Assembly: GCF_034702125.1 (NCBI RefSeq)
Contig: NC_085868.1
Span: 40,030,859-40,094,858 of the forward strand
Reading direction: 5' to 3'
DNA length: 64,000 nt
From: Engraulis encrasicolus
Taxonomy: Eukaryota; Chordata; Actinopteri; Clupeiformes; Engraulidae
Shown piece after piece: positions 37,501-47,344 of the stretch. A program made the translations under genes and the position numbers. Within the stretch, counting starts at the first letter, position 1. The number at the start of each line of letters is the position of its first letter. Below the pieces are notes generated by a model. That model was not told the DNA's origin, did no database searches, and worked only from the letters and a program-made list of their open reading frames with translations.

Positions 37501-38730
37501 GTCACTGAAGAATCATGCATTATGTTACCACTACACTTACTGTATTCATATGCCTGAATTCTTATTCCCATCAGTGATGCAATGAGCTATAGATTGTAAG
37601 AAATGTCACTCAGATGTCATTCTTCCTTTTGAATTTTGTTTTGTAGAAGAGGAGGTGTTAGACGTTTAAAAAAACAAAAACTTTCTCCTTTTCTCCTCAG
37701 TGTCTAGAGGGATTCCTAGTTTTCTTCAAGATAAAACCGAGAACAATGTTGCCTTGGAGACCCTTCTGCGTAGGGGTTTTGTGAGCCGTTCTAGTCTCAA
37801 AAAGACACCAGCAATCAAGCCAAAAGTGGGTAAGTCTTAACCCAGAGACGGAAAATCATTTAATTTATTTAAAAATGATCACATGCATTTCTCAAACAGT
37901 TGCAAGCTTAATTTATTAAAAAATAAAAGGAAATACTGTGCTATTGTAAAATGCTATGTTTGCTTGATTAGCTGCAAAGATCACAATCTACTACTACCAG
38001 TCGGATGAAGTGGATGGTACATGTAGAGGGCAGCCTGTTGTCTTGAACTTCTCGGGTAGCGACAAATTTCTTCGATGCTCCAGGCATCCAGACAGTAATG
38101 AGGTGCAAGTAGAGGTCAAGGTAGGTGTCCATTACAGATCACTCTCCCAAATGCAATTGTCTCATCTGAAATATTTTTGCTTGGATATCAGTGTCTAGTG
38201 ATTAAATTCTTCTTTAATAATATGCATTCTTTTATTTTATTATTAATTTACAATATCAATATCAGTCACTGTTTTTATGAAGATAAAATCCTCACCTAAC
38301 CTTTTTCACATCGTCTTACATTCACAACTCAAGAGCACCAGGCAGTAGTATAACACTCATAACCTGTGTATGTTACCTTTCAAATGTGAGTGGTAGGGCG
38401 TATGATTGCTGTATTGTTTTGTTATGACTGATTGTGGGAGGGAAGGTGTGCTTCCTTTGATGCTATGTGTGGGAGTGTAACAACGAATCATGAATGGGTA
38501 TTTCATTCTAGCATTACGAGAAGAGCAAGCTGAAATGCATCCAGAAGACAGACGACCAGAGCCTGGCCTTTGTATTTTACATGACATCTGGGATGGATAA
38601 TGCACGCGTGTTTGAATCCGCAAACTGCGAGGGATGGTTCATTCATGCTAAAGACAAACGTTGCACAATGAGCTGTGCCCAGAAAGACGACTCCTTCTTC
38701 TTTATCATACGTGGTAAGACATCCTGTTGA
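28231..38730 (+). CDS. Gene 3: PDZ-like, Cys-rich linker and IL-1-like beta-trefoil protein (spliced)
   Basis: Eight exons join in phase: 28231-28242, 28538-28653, 31738-31834, 34554-34688, 35068-35263, 37701-37829, 37972-38120 and 38512-38730, giving 350 residues. Residues about 8-80 form the clearest PDZ-like domain of the array, with SGGVTILH as first strand, RRGDKILKINGVDV, then LSPEMFAKML and the final strand entering TVHQ. The linker (76-228) is acidic, with a cysteine cluster at C157, C163, C166 and C171 (C-x5-C-x2-C-x4-C) that could bind metal. Residues 229-346 look like an IL-1 family trefoil: KITIYYYQ, DKFLRCSRHP, and the signature FESANCEGWFI at 312-322, close to the family pattern (F-E-S-A-x-x-P-x-W-[FY]-[IL]) except that the proline is a glutamate. 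Introns before 229 and 279 sit where IL-1 genes have theirs. No signal peptide is seen. The protein ends GKTSC. Candidate polyA signals are distant (40001, 41079). Confidence 0.78.
30256..30625. mobile_element. MITE of the CAGGG-GTCAA-CTC type
   Basis: It begins CAGGGACGTCAAGCTCAG and ends TTGAGTTTGACACCCCTG. The inner GGCCCGCGGAGCC and TTTTGGCCCTTGATC blocks are typical of fish hAT MITEs. No clear TSD remains. Confidence 0.65.
31185..31384 (-). repeat. tRNA-derived SINE in intron 2 of gene 3
   Basis: On the minus strand the head has GTGGGCAGCCATGGTGTAAT and a B-box-like GGTCCAAATCCC. It matches the units at 742-842 and 15740-15826 and has a longer body. Confidence 0.65.
32350..32535 (+). 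pseudogene. Tc1/mariner transposase fragment
   Basis: An open stretch of 61 codons contains IKHSSGTDMVWGCMNA, similar to the [13 protein letters not shown] box of Tc1 transposases (compare 3174-3212). Nothing else of a transposase or of inverted repeats is visible around it. Likely an old relic in intron 3 of gene 3. Confidence 0.45.
32719..34165. mobile_element. Long-TIR Tc1/mariner-type nonautonomous element, copy 2
   Basis: It is 1447 bp and TA-flanked, with ~200-bp inverted repeats starting CAAACCCCAACTCCGATGAA and ending in the inverse. It is highly similar to 9867-11281. The flanking sequences differ, so these are two insertions rather than one duplicated with its gene. Confidence 0.87.
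34441..34512. repeat. (CA)n microsatellite just upstream of gene 3 exon 4
   Basis: About 36 CA units ending 41 bases before the exon 4 acceptor. Length change here could affect splicing. Confidence 0.97.
34694..34880. mobile_element. hAT-type MITE family M2, truncated copy 3
   Basis: It begins CAGTGTTGCCAGATTGG five bases after the exon 4 boundary (exon ends 34688, donor GTGAC). The body matches the family (GGCGGGTAAAAA, TTGGGTGGG). The right end is lost near 34880. Confidence 0.7.
35335..36015 (-). repeat. tRNA-derived SINE S1 split by a Harbinger-like MITE
   Basis: The body (GACAGGAAGTGAGTGGCGAAG) is left of the insertion. The tRNA-like head (with GAATTGAACCTGGGTCCC, an inverted B box) is right of it, at 35938-36015. 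Removing 35395-35937 restores the order seen at 25484-25651. Confidence 0.75.
35395..35934. mobile_element. Harbinger-like MITE with 3-bp TSD
   Basis: The ends are GGCCGTGTCTCAAATG and CATTTGAGACACAGCC, with ATA on both sides (35392-35394, 35935-35937). The interior has repeated GTGCACTG motifs. It lies inside a SINE in intron 5 of gene 3. Confidence 0.82.
36236..36522 (+). mobile_element. MITE family M1, copy D
   Basis: It starts TGCGTTTTAATATGCGACC and ends GGTCACATATTGGGATGCA. It carries a duplicated CCTCCACTTGCC unit in the left arm. More decayed than copies B and C. Confidence 0.75.
36538..36994. mobile_element. MITE with ~30-bp perfect terminal inverted repeats
   Basis: ATAGAGGTAGAAAATAACAC at the left has its exact inverse at the right, continuing through CTAGAGGTGAC / GTCACCTCTAG. 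There is no coding content. The target duplication is obscured by the palindromic ends. Confidence 0.82.
36995..37700. other. Rest of intron 5 of gene 3
   Basis: AT-rich sequence. No repeat family or additional exon was recognised. Confidence 0.4.
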
Positions 38731-38766
38731 GCTGAGTTGAGATGAGAGCTGTAATTTGACTAATTT

Positions 38767-39130
38767 AAAGGTACACTGTGTAAGATTTGTAGTTGTTCAT
38801 TTCCAGAACTCATGTTACCCATTCACTAATGTTACCTTTTTCATGAATACTTACCACCACCATCAAATTCTAAGTATTCATTATGACTGGAAAAATTGCA
38901 CTTTTCATACATGAAAAGGGGGATCTTCTCCGTGGTCTGCCATTTTGAATTTCCAGAAATAGCCATTTTTAGCTGTAAAGAGGACTGTACTTGAGCCATA
39001 CCAGAAAATATTAGTTTATTACTTAGTAAACTTTCGTGAAAAGATCAAATTTGGCAATAGGCAGCCCTGTTTCAATGAGCAGCATAGTTGCAGTACCTTT
39101 TTTGACAATTTCTTTTACAGTGTACCTTTA
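38767..39130. mobile_element. MITE of the AAAGGTACACTG family, uninterrupted copy
   Basis: It begins AAAGGTACACTGTGTAAG and ends TTACAGTGTACCTTTA. It is the inverted, intact counterpart of 2129-4096. A partial relative lies at about 25970-26080. It lies in the 3' flank of gene 3. Confidence 0.75.
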
Positions 39131-41169
39131 AAGTCAGACAAGGTAGCCAAAAAAATCTTCTACTTAGAGTAAGATACTTCAAGCATTTCCTGGATCCATG
39201 TGAACACCCCTTTAGGAAACCAAGATAACGCAAAACACGCCCACTCAATGCAAAAGCGTGTGCTCAAGTTGGGTCTCCTAAGGGGGCGTTGTCCCCTACT
39301 TCTTCTTCTCTTTTTGAGGTGTTTGCGCAAGACGTGCGCTACCGCCATCTACAGCGCTACGATGACTTCATTGATTCTCAACCTCAGGACTCCGAAGTTC
39401 TCCTAACCGAAGGTCTCCTAAAGGGGCGTTCACCCGACATAAAGTGGATACCGGAAAATAAACAAAATGACGCTTCTTGTTAGATCCACCTTCTTTGGTA
39501 AGCTACTTCAAGCATTTCCTGGATCCCTGTGAACACTCCTTTAGGAGACCTTAGGTTGAGATTAAGTGGAGGTCCCTTGGCAGTGTAAGATGGCAGTAGC
39601 GCACATCTTGTGCAAGCCACCACCAAACGCCACAAAAAGAGAAGAAGGAGGGGAACAAACTTGAGCACTCTTCTTTGGATTGGGTGGGCAGAGTTTGAAT
39701 TGTCTTTCTCTACTAGACGATTCTTTGAGTTAGCCTACATGGTCTGTCAAAATCATCATGTTAAATAAGCACATTGTCATATGCAATATATATACATGTG
39801 AGGGTATGTTCTCGTTATGTTAAATACGCAGCAAATATCTGTAATATACATACATGTAAGGGTATACTATATTTTCTATATGTTATATATGTTATTTTAT
39901 ATGTAATACAAACCCAAGTCTAGAGACGAGTCTGGTATTCACTGCATTTCACTGCTATTACGCCAATCTAGTCAACGTAGTGAACCATGTCTAGGATATG
40001 AATAAAATGTCAATACACATAGTCATCTGCAGTGCTGCCATTGTCATTGAAATAAGAAATGTTGAAAGCTGAGTGATGAGACTTCTGAAAACTTCTGTAG
40101 GCCATGTAACTTCTTCATACAGTACAATTTTAATGAAGATATTTTGACGAAGATCTCGAAACGGTGAAAGTGTGAAGTAAAGAATATTCGTGGACTGTGG
40201 GGGAACTAAAATAGTGCAGGAACCCAGATATCCTACCATGAACCCACTATCCTGTTGCCTGTTACCTGTTGCTTTAAAAAAAAAAAAAACCCTTCAATAT
40301 GTATTTAATAAGAACATTAAGAAATAATATTACTATAGTTTGTTATATACCATATGAAAGCTTGGAGTGTGTAGTATATGGATATTATCATATTTTGGTG
40401 CACCTATTACATTTGACAAAATGTACAGTATATGATGATAAAATGTGACACAATGTCTAAGATCTGATTTTTTTAAAACTTATTTATTCCTATATCAATG
40501 TAAAAGCCTTAAAAGTAAATATGTTTACAGTGTAAAAGTCCAAGCACTAATGTGATGATGTCAGTACTAACCACAGCTTAGTCATCGGCACTGTCTGTGT
40601 CACTGTCACGGTCCATGGTTGGTACACACTGCCATGAATTGGAAAATACAGAAAAGGCATAGAAAAAATATGTGTCTGTAACTCACATAGGTAGGTACTT
40701 AGACTGGCTTGCCACAATCTCTTTCTCAGGTGCCTAACCCTTGAGGAGCAGCCATTCCCACTAAGCATCTCGGTGAAGACACACAGCAGCTAACAATGTC
40801 CTATCATGGAACCAGTGAACAAAGCCATATATTATTTGAGGTTTCTGTTTATTATTAAGTAAATATTATTTAACTTATTTCATTCATCCAGAGTCATTTC
40901 ATTTGGGTTTTTGGATTTATCATGTATTTTATTGTTGTTATTGAATGCTGTAAACGACCCCCCCCCCTTCACTTACTGTACCATGTTAATAATTCAGTCG
41001 GCTTCAGTCGGCTATGGACATTTTAAATGGCTACCTGTATGTACTTTACTTTTTTACCTGAATATTTTGACGTTGTGCAATAAACCCATTGTAAACATTA
41101 CTCAAAGGTGTGAATCACTTACTGTTTACTCGATATTCAGGGAGGAAGTTAGCCAAGGCTCTATTTAAA
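39131..41169. other. 3' flank of gene 3, composite repeats
   Basis: 39172-39690 holds a unit repeated twice (CTTCAAGCATTTCCTGGATC at both starts) whose inner parts also pair in inverse. 39770-39900 holds direct repeats of an ATACATGTAAGGGTAT type. AATAAA occurs at 40001-40006 and 41079-41084. No exon was recognised. Confidence 0.45.
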
Positions 41170-41410
41170 CTAGTGTTTCTCAACAGCCCCCCAGGGGGGG
41201 GGGGTGGGGGGGTTGGGGAGCCTTAGGGGGGCGCTGAGAAGGATACAGCTGAAACAGGGTGGGGCTTAGTTCCCATTGGGGCATTATTCCATTTTATTTT
41301 TCAATACTAAGGTGGGCATCGGCAGCCTTATGATGATGTCCCAGGGGGCGTTGGAAGGCTTGTAAAGACATCAAGGGGGCATTTGTTCAAAAAAGGTTGA
41401 GAACCACTGA
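41170..41410. mobile_element. hAT-type MITE (GTTTCTCAAC family)
   Basis: TAGTGTTTCTCAACAGCCCC at the left pairs with GGTTGAGAACCACTGA at the right. A G-run lies near 41198. The flanks ATTTAAAC and ATTAAAAC resemble a decayed 8-bp duplication. Confidence 0.7.
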
Positions 41411-41509
41411 TTAAAACTGTCTTCTACATAAATCATCACACAGTCTAACTAGAAAAACATCAGTGTATACCTCTCATTTGTGTAACTAAGATATGCACTA
41501 AACTAAAAT

Positions 41510-42240
41510 GAGTTCTCAGATGATAAACAGGTCACTTGCAGGAAAAGGATGTGGTGAAGGTAAGGGGCTCAGAGATGGAGCAAGGTATGAAAAAAACATG
41601 ACCATGCCTGCACAACGCAAATTGAGGTGTGATATTTGCAGCACATCAGTGGAAAACATATGCCACCTATGACTCAGTTTAATAAAGGACTCATTAATAA
41701 AGTTATATTAAAGAGGGTCACGGGCTTGGGCACTTCAACACAACATACTCTCCACCCTCACACACAAGCATATAAGGTCACAAGCAGCCACGAGGAAAAG
41801 CTACATCAGCACACAACCCAGGGCTGGCACAAGGCATAAGCGAACTAAGTGGTGGCTTAGGGGGCCCACGCGCTACCAGGGGCCCCCTGTGAGCAGCAAA
41901 AATCAAGGAAGGCTACAGTTTGTTAAAGAGACTTTGTAGCCTATAGCAGAGGTTCCCAACTTTTTCTGTAGGGATCCATATTTTTGCCTATAGGATTATG
42001 AAGGATCTGATGCTGAGTAGGTGGTGGTATGGGGGGCCCGGATTAAATTTTGCTTAGGGCCCCATTAAGGCTTGGGCAGGCCCTTCACAACCAGACAGAG
42101 GCAGATGAAACATGGAGCCAAAGGTATTGTTCACATCTCACCTGCTTCTATAGACTCCGTAGATGCTCTATTTATTGTCGCTTTTTAGTAGCATTACTTC
42201 TGGAAATAAACTACTAAAAATATTACACAGTGCACCTTTA
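41510..42240 (+). pseudogene. Stranded copy of gene 4 promoter and first exon
   Basis: 41510-41640 matches 46075-46235 (the CAGGAAAAGGATGTGGTG block). 41740-41818 plus 42086-42200 match 54030-54190 (GTCACAAGCAGCCA, ACCAGACAGAGGCAGA, ATGGAGCCAAAG followed by GTATTG). So this is a second 5' region with TATAAGG in place of TATAAA and a four-codon start exon at 42114-42125. A transposon splits its 5' UTR. I see no following PDZ exon before 44 kb, so it is probably nonfunctional. Confidence 0.7.
41819..42085. mobile_element. hAT-type MITE in the stranded 5' UTR
   Basis: It starts CAGGGCTGGCACAAGG and ends with a decayed inverse (GGCTTGGGCAGGCCCTT). CACAACC flanks both sides. The intact paralogous 5' UTR at 54095-54110 reads through without it, so the exact insertion point is visible. 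Confidence 0.82.
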
Positions 42241-43357
42241 AATTGAATTTTGATTATGCCTCTGCCCATCGAGCCTGTGTGTCTGTCAAACAGATTTTTT
42301 TGTTAGCGTGATGAGTTTTATATGAATGGGTGGAGGGATGCACGCCAAATCTTCTGTGCTAGCGCCCTGATAGTTGATGAGTGGGGGTGCAAAACGCACA
42401 CCAGAAACAGAGGTGCTGGCAACCAGAAAATACAATTGCAAGAGGAGAGAAGTGCCGCACACTCACAAGTTAAATAAACAGTTTTTAATGTGACAACTTT
42501 TCGGCCTGTCGGCCTTCTTAAGGTCACAAGAAGGCCGACAGGCCGAAACGTTGTCACATTAAAAACTGTTTATTTAACTTGTGAGTGTGCGGCACTTCTC
42601 TCCTCCTGCTAGCGCCCTGATAGTGTCATGATTATGTTGGGAAAGGTTACTTAAAAGTCGTCAAGAAGGAGGCACTACAGGAAGCAGGAGATGATGCATT
42701 GTACTGACGCTGCGATGCAAAGAAAAGTCACGCCTTCGGTCCGAAGCTTGAGAATGAGAGCTCGTATTTTCAAGGACTTGAATTCTTGGTGGTATCTGGT
42801 ATAAAATACACTGGCAGGTAGTTTCATAAGCAAGACCCTCTAGCTGATGCAGAGCCCTATACGGCTCTGGGCTCCTGGAATAAGAGGGGGTGTGGCAGTC
42901 TCGTCAGGGTAACGACAGCCGTGGGGATCACTTATGTACTGACGCTTTTGACCTAGCGAAATACTTTTTTATGCTGGGGGATTTTGTCTTGCTATAGTTA
43001 TACATACTACTACTGCCATAAGTGTAAATGGACAAAGCCATACGAAATGTGAAAAGTTACATTGTTGCAGGGCGAATTGTTGCAATGCACCTGACTTTCT
43101 TGCCGTGTCCCTCTTTGGCCGTGAAGGGGAGCGAATAGGATAGAGCAGATATTGGAGGAGAATGAAAAATATTTCACGTCACCTCTATTACTGACTCTTG
43201 TTCTAGCTGCCAGTTCTGTGAGGCAGAGATTCAGACTGCCTAGCAGATTATTCTGATTTCTCATGTAGCTTCCCATAGCTGGGAGAACATCTTTCACCGG
43301 AGACAAATACGTGCAGCACGAAATGGATAGGGTTGGATTTAGAATGTAGGTCTAGAA
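42241..43357. other. Intergenic stretch with one large hairpin
   Basis: Apart from the hairpin at 42443-42604 I recognise nothing. There is no exon-like frame. Confidence 0.4.
42443..42604. repeat. Near-perfect 77-bp-arm hairpin
   Basis: The left arm 42443-42519 and the right arm 42528-42604 pair almost completely around an 8-base loop. Both contain GTGACAAC(G/T)TTTCGGCC. The centre resembles the AAACGTTG...TTCGGCC repeats near 27230 and 45900. Confidence 0.85.
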
Positions 43358-43676
43358 CAGTGTTTCTCAAACTTTTTCAGACCGAAGACCACTTTGTCCC
43401 CCCAAATATCTTCAAGGACCACCTGTCAAATGAATTGACAGTTGACATGTGCTAATTTGACACTGCTGATTTGGATAGAGACCACTTACCTTTTTCACAT
43501 TACAAGCCTGTCTTATTGTGGTGAAAATAAGACTTCAGCTATGTTTAGCTTTGTAATAATGTTACAAATAGACCATACAGCTAGCTTGTCTTGGAAAAGT
43601 GGGAATCCACTCGCGGACCACCTGAGCTCTGTCGCGGACCACTAGTGGTCCCCGGACCACACTTTGAGAATCACTG
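43358..43676. mobile_element. hAT-type MITE (CAGTGTTTCTCAAAC)
   Basis: It begins CAGTGTTTCTCAAACTTTTT and ends AACACACTTTGAGAATCACTG-like sequence. Repeated GACCAC motifs lie in both arms. The flanks GTCTAGAA and GCCTAGAT suggest a decayed 8-bp TSD. Confidence 0.75.
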
Positions 43677-44962
43677 GCCTAGATCATAGTTCTTGAATTA
43701 AAACCAGACCCCACTACCACTGCACAGGGCTGAGCTGATACCAACCAGCCTGCCCAGATGCCACGTTTCATGGGCACTAAGCATCAGTAGGCACCCCGAC
43801 AGTACCAGGCGCATTCAGCTGGGGTTTGCAGCTGTATGTGTAACACCCAGCTGCCGCTCACAACTGAGGGCCAGTGATTACAACCGCCCGCGGTCAGGTT
43901 CCAATTAACAATCAATCAGCCCTGCGCCCGGGATGAGCACCATCCCCGGGTTGCAATTAACAATCATTATTATATGGTTGTGACGTCATCTGTCGAATGC
44001 TCCATTCATTTCAACGGGGCTCCCCAACGTTCGGACGTCTGTTATTTTTCGATAACGGACGGGTTGGTCTATAACAGACCGCTGTCAATGGCAACAAGAC
44101 TTTTCACTGCTAAAGCGACTTTTCAACAAGACTCTAATCAGCTGCTGTGATAGACAGCGTTGTCCTGGCTACCGCTGTCAATGGCAACAAGACGTTCACT
44201 GCTAAAGCCACTGGTCAGTGGCTAAAGCGAATGTTTCATATCACCCCGCAAGGGGTCCGGTCTTTTGTCACTCTAATCAGCTGCTGTGATAGACAACACC
44301 TGTTGTCCTGGCTCCTAGCTGTTGCCTAGCGGTGTTCCACAACGGCACTGTTTTGTTTTGCGCAGCAACAATCTTAACATTAAATAGGTCTAAAGAAATG
44401 TCCCCGCCATGTGTGAATCATTTAAGTATATCCATATAATAAGCGGGTTAACTTTCGGCGAGTCGGTCGCTTTGTGGAATAGCAACACTTCAGAGACTTC
44501 CGCTCCGCGTCGGGGTCTAAAGATTCTCTCTGTCGTGCTGCTATTCCACGGTAGCGACCTTCTCGCCGAACGTTAAACCCAAAGAGGCTTGAGACAAGAG
44601 GGCTTACTCACGTCATAACAGCGTAGTAGGAAATGATGGCGAGGGGAGTACGGAAATGTTATTCACTGTGGAACAGGTCATAGGACAGCGTGAATGTCTG
44701 TCAGCTGTCCTTAATTACCCCCAGCAATTACTGCTGACCAACAGCTGCCGTTACTTGGCCACAAATTATCCATCATGGTGTCGCCCCCACTGACCATGTG
44801 CAAGGGAGTACGAAAATGGCATCCATCGCACCCACTGACCAATGACCATGCGCAAGGGAGTTAATTTTCCATCCACTCGTGTCCTCAGGCAACGCCCCCG
44901 TACTACACCGTGGCCAATGCATTCCCCGCCAAGAGATTGTTCTTTCTCTTGAGTTTCTTTGG
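43677..44962. other. Repeat-rich stretch: direct repeat and palindrome
   Basis: A unit containing CGCTGTCAATGGCAACAAGA occurs twice (44089-44165 and 44172-44320). 44445-44580 is a palindromic MITE-like block whose arms contain TGGAATAGCA / TGCTATTCCA and TTTCGGCGAG / CTCGCCGAA. A CCACTGACCA...GCAAGGGAGT unit repeats near 44785-44860. No gene is seen. Confidence 0.5.
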
Positions 44963-44966
44963 TTAA

Positions 44967-45899
44967 CCCTTACATGAGCCCCGCGCCCGGGTTGGTGCAA
45001 CATCCAATCAGCATGCAGTTCTGTACTGCACAGGTGCAGCTTGTTATTGAAGCTGAAGTGTAAAAGTGTACATGCTGCCCAATATTCGCCATATTTTTGG
45101 TGTTTTTCCGTGGAACAAGTCGACTAATTTCTGCATAACGTCACAAAATCCTCGGAAAAGAATATGCAACACGGCTGAGGCGAGCGCTGAACCAACAGTA
45201 TCCAGTGACGGGGACGAAACAGACGATGAATGGGAACCTGACAGCGACCAAACAGACACAACGCTTTTGTATTCATCCCTGGACGAAGACGAAGGCTCTT
45301 CATAAGTGCCATGTATTACTGAGTGTTTTTTTTTAGTCAGACCGGGCCAAGAGCTCTTCGGTCAGGGTAACATGTTTTGAAAGTCTCTGTGCATTGTTTT
45401 CTATGACAGAGATGAATACATAACCTCAGCTAAGAAGATGGGGGGCAGAGGGGTAGGCCGTCCGCACGGTAGGCCTCCTGGACGTGGCAGAGGTAGAGGA
45501 AGAAAGGGTAGAGGCAGAGGGACAGGACGAGGAGTCGGCCGCCCGCCAGGAGGAAGGGGGAGAGACTTGCCGCAAACTGAGGATGGACGTGGATGGCAGG
45601 ACACAGAGGTACAAGATATAATTCCACAACAACCAGTGTTTAGACCAACTCGTATTCCTGGTCCGCAAGTTATTACTGGGGGAAATTATTCCATGTTGGA
45701 TCTCTTTCGCCTATTCATCTCCGATGCAGTTTTACAAAAGGTCCTCAGTAACACAAACAAATTTGGGAGACGGAGGCATGCACATCTTTGGGAAGAACTG
45801 ACCATGGCAGACATGTACAGCTATCTATCTCTGATCATTCACATAGGTCTTGTTCATGCTCCAGCTCTTACAGACTACTGGAGAAGGATTAGAATCTGA
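44967..45899 (+). mobile_element. piggyBac-type transposon, 3'-truncated
   Basis: It starts after TTAA (44963-44966) with CCCTTACATGAGCC, consistent with the piggyBac preference for TTAA and its C-rich ends. It carries the N-terminal part of a transposase and stops near 45899, where a repeat tail (GAAGAAGACTGTTGAGG...) takes over. Confidence 0.65.
45438..45899 (+). pseudogene. piggyBac-like transposase, N-terminal part only
   Basis: An acidic first exon candidate (about 45072-45305, with SSDGDETDDEWEPDSDQTD) is followed by an RG-rich stretch (45438-45560), then the start of the piggyBac domain: PGPQVITGGNYSMLDLFRLF, ISDAVLQKVLSNTN and the W...E...YW pattern ending HAPALTDYWRR. This matches the opening of the DDE_Tnp_1_7 family. 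The three catalytic aspartates, which come later, are absent, so it is not functional. Confidence 0.78.
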
Positions 45900-46357
45900 A
45901 GAAGACTGTTGAGGTCGAAACATTATCCTGCCATGAAAAAATAAACACAACAAAAAGGATGCTAAGTGTGCGGACTCCTCACCCTGAAAACTACTGTTGA
46001 CCTTCGTCCTGCGCCTTTCCCTGGGATGTGCACAATCCTCTCCTTCAACTGTATGCTACTAAAATGTGCATTAGCTCTCAAATAGTTAACAGGTTACATG
46101 CAGGAAAAGGATGTGGTGGTAAAGGTATTGTAAGGTGAAGGTCTCATGGAACATAGAGGGGGCAAGGTGTGAAACAAAGATTTTCCCGTCTGCACAACAA
46201 CACTAATTGAGGTGTGATATTTGCACCACAGCAGTGTTTTGTTTTATTTTGCTGCAGTATTTGTCCACACTGCTGCACCCATTCAAAAACTTGAAGTAAG
46301 CCTTTGTGCTTGGGTAGGCCTTGAAGTAGACCTGAATGCATTCCTTGATATGGGTTC
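45900..46357. other. Intergenic sequence related to 41510-41640
   Basis: 46075-46235 matches 41510-41640, part of the duplicated upstream region of gene 4. No gene is seen. Confidence 0.5.
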
Positions 46358-46471
46358 CAGTGTTAATTTTGTCAGCTTTTTTTTTATTTAGTCGTAGTCT
46401 TAGTCACAATGACGAAAATCAATTTTAGTCTTAGTCATATTTTAGTCATTGCCTTCCCAATTTAGTCTTAG

Positions 46472-47328
46472 TGTCATGAGCACTCTCTCTCCCTGGTAGC
46501 AACCTTCATTGCATTCAATTATCTGCCACTCTGCTCACTCTCTCCCTACTCTGCCTAACGAGCTCCACCTGGCTCCGCCCTGCTCTGCTCTTGTTACCTG
46601 GCCAGCTGCACTGCATTTCCCACTCACCATCCTCACCTTGCCTCACTCTGTTCTAATTACTCTGCCAGCTGCACTGCATTTCCCCACTAACCTCTCCCAG
46701 TATATCAAGCCCTGTTTTTCATCCAAGCCCTGTCAGATCGTCTTCATGCCTGGACCAGTAACCTGCCTGCCTGTCTGCGCTCTGACTCCTGTCTGTGATT
46801 CTGATCCTTTCTTGACTGCCTCCTTGTTCTACTGCCCCGACTATCCCGACCTGCCTTCTGGATCTCGACTACCCTCCGATCTTCAGCCCCTCCGGTAACT
46901 CGATTCTGCCTTCTGTCTCTCACCACGATATTTGCCCAGCCCTGATCTGTACTTCTGCCTGCCATTCATATTGCTGTTGTGTGTGTGTTCCCCCAGGTCT
47001 CCGACCACCAGATGAGCGAGCCCAGACGCTTCACCACCCTCAGCCCGATACGCCGCTCCATCACTGGGGGACACACACACTAAGCACTTTGGACTGGACA
47101 CCCCCGGACATTTGGTGACCCCCGGAGCCCAGGTAACCCACAGGACCCGGAAAAACCCCAGAGCCCCAAGCACCCCTGGAACCCCTGACACCCCTGGCAC
47201 TCCTAGCACCCCTGGAACCGGAACCTCCCAAGACCTCACGATCATCTCACTCCTCTTCCCCCCTGAACCCCTCAATAAAGAACTCTGAATTTGAACTTGC
47301 GCTCTTGGGTCCTCTTCTGTCCGTGACA
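46472..47328 (+). repeat. 5' LTR
   Basis: Nearly identical to the 3' LTR at 51388-52244. AATAAA occurs near 47273. Short ORFs inside are duplicated in the other LTR and are not genes. Confidence 0.95.
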
Positions 47329-47344
47329 GAACGATCTGACCATC

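Noticed and set aside
46509..46898. 129-codon ORF and its antisense partner in the LTR
   Set aside because: Both recur in the other LTR (51425-51814) in frames with no known domain. LTRs are noncoding.
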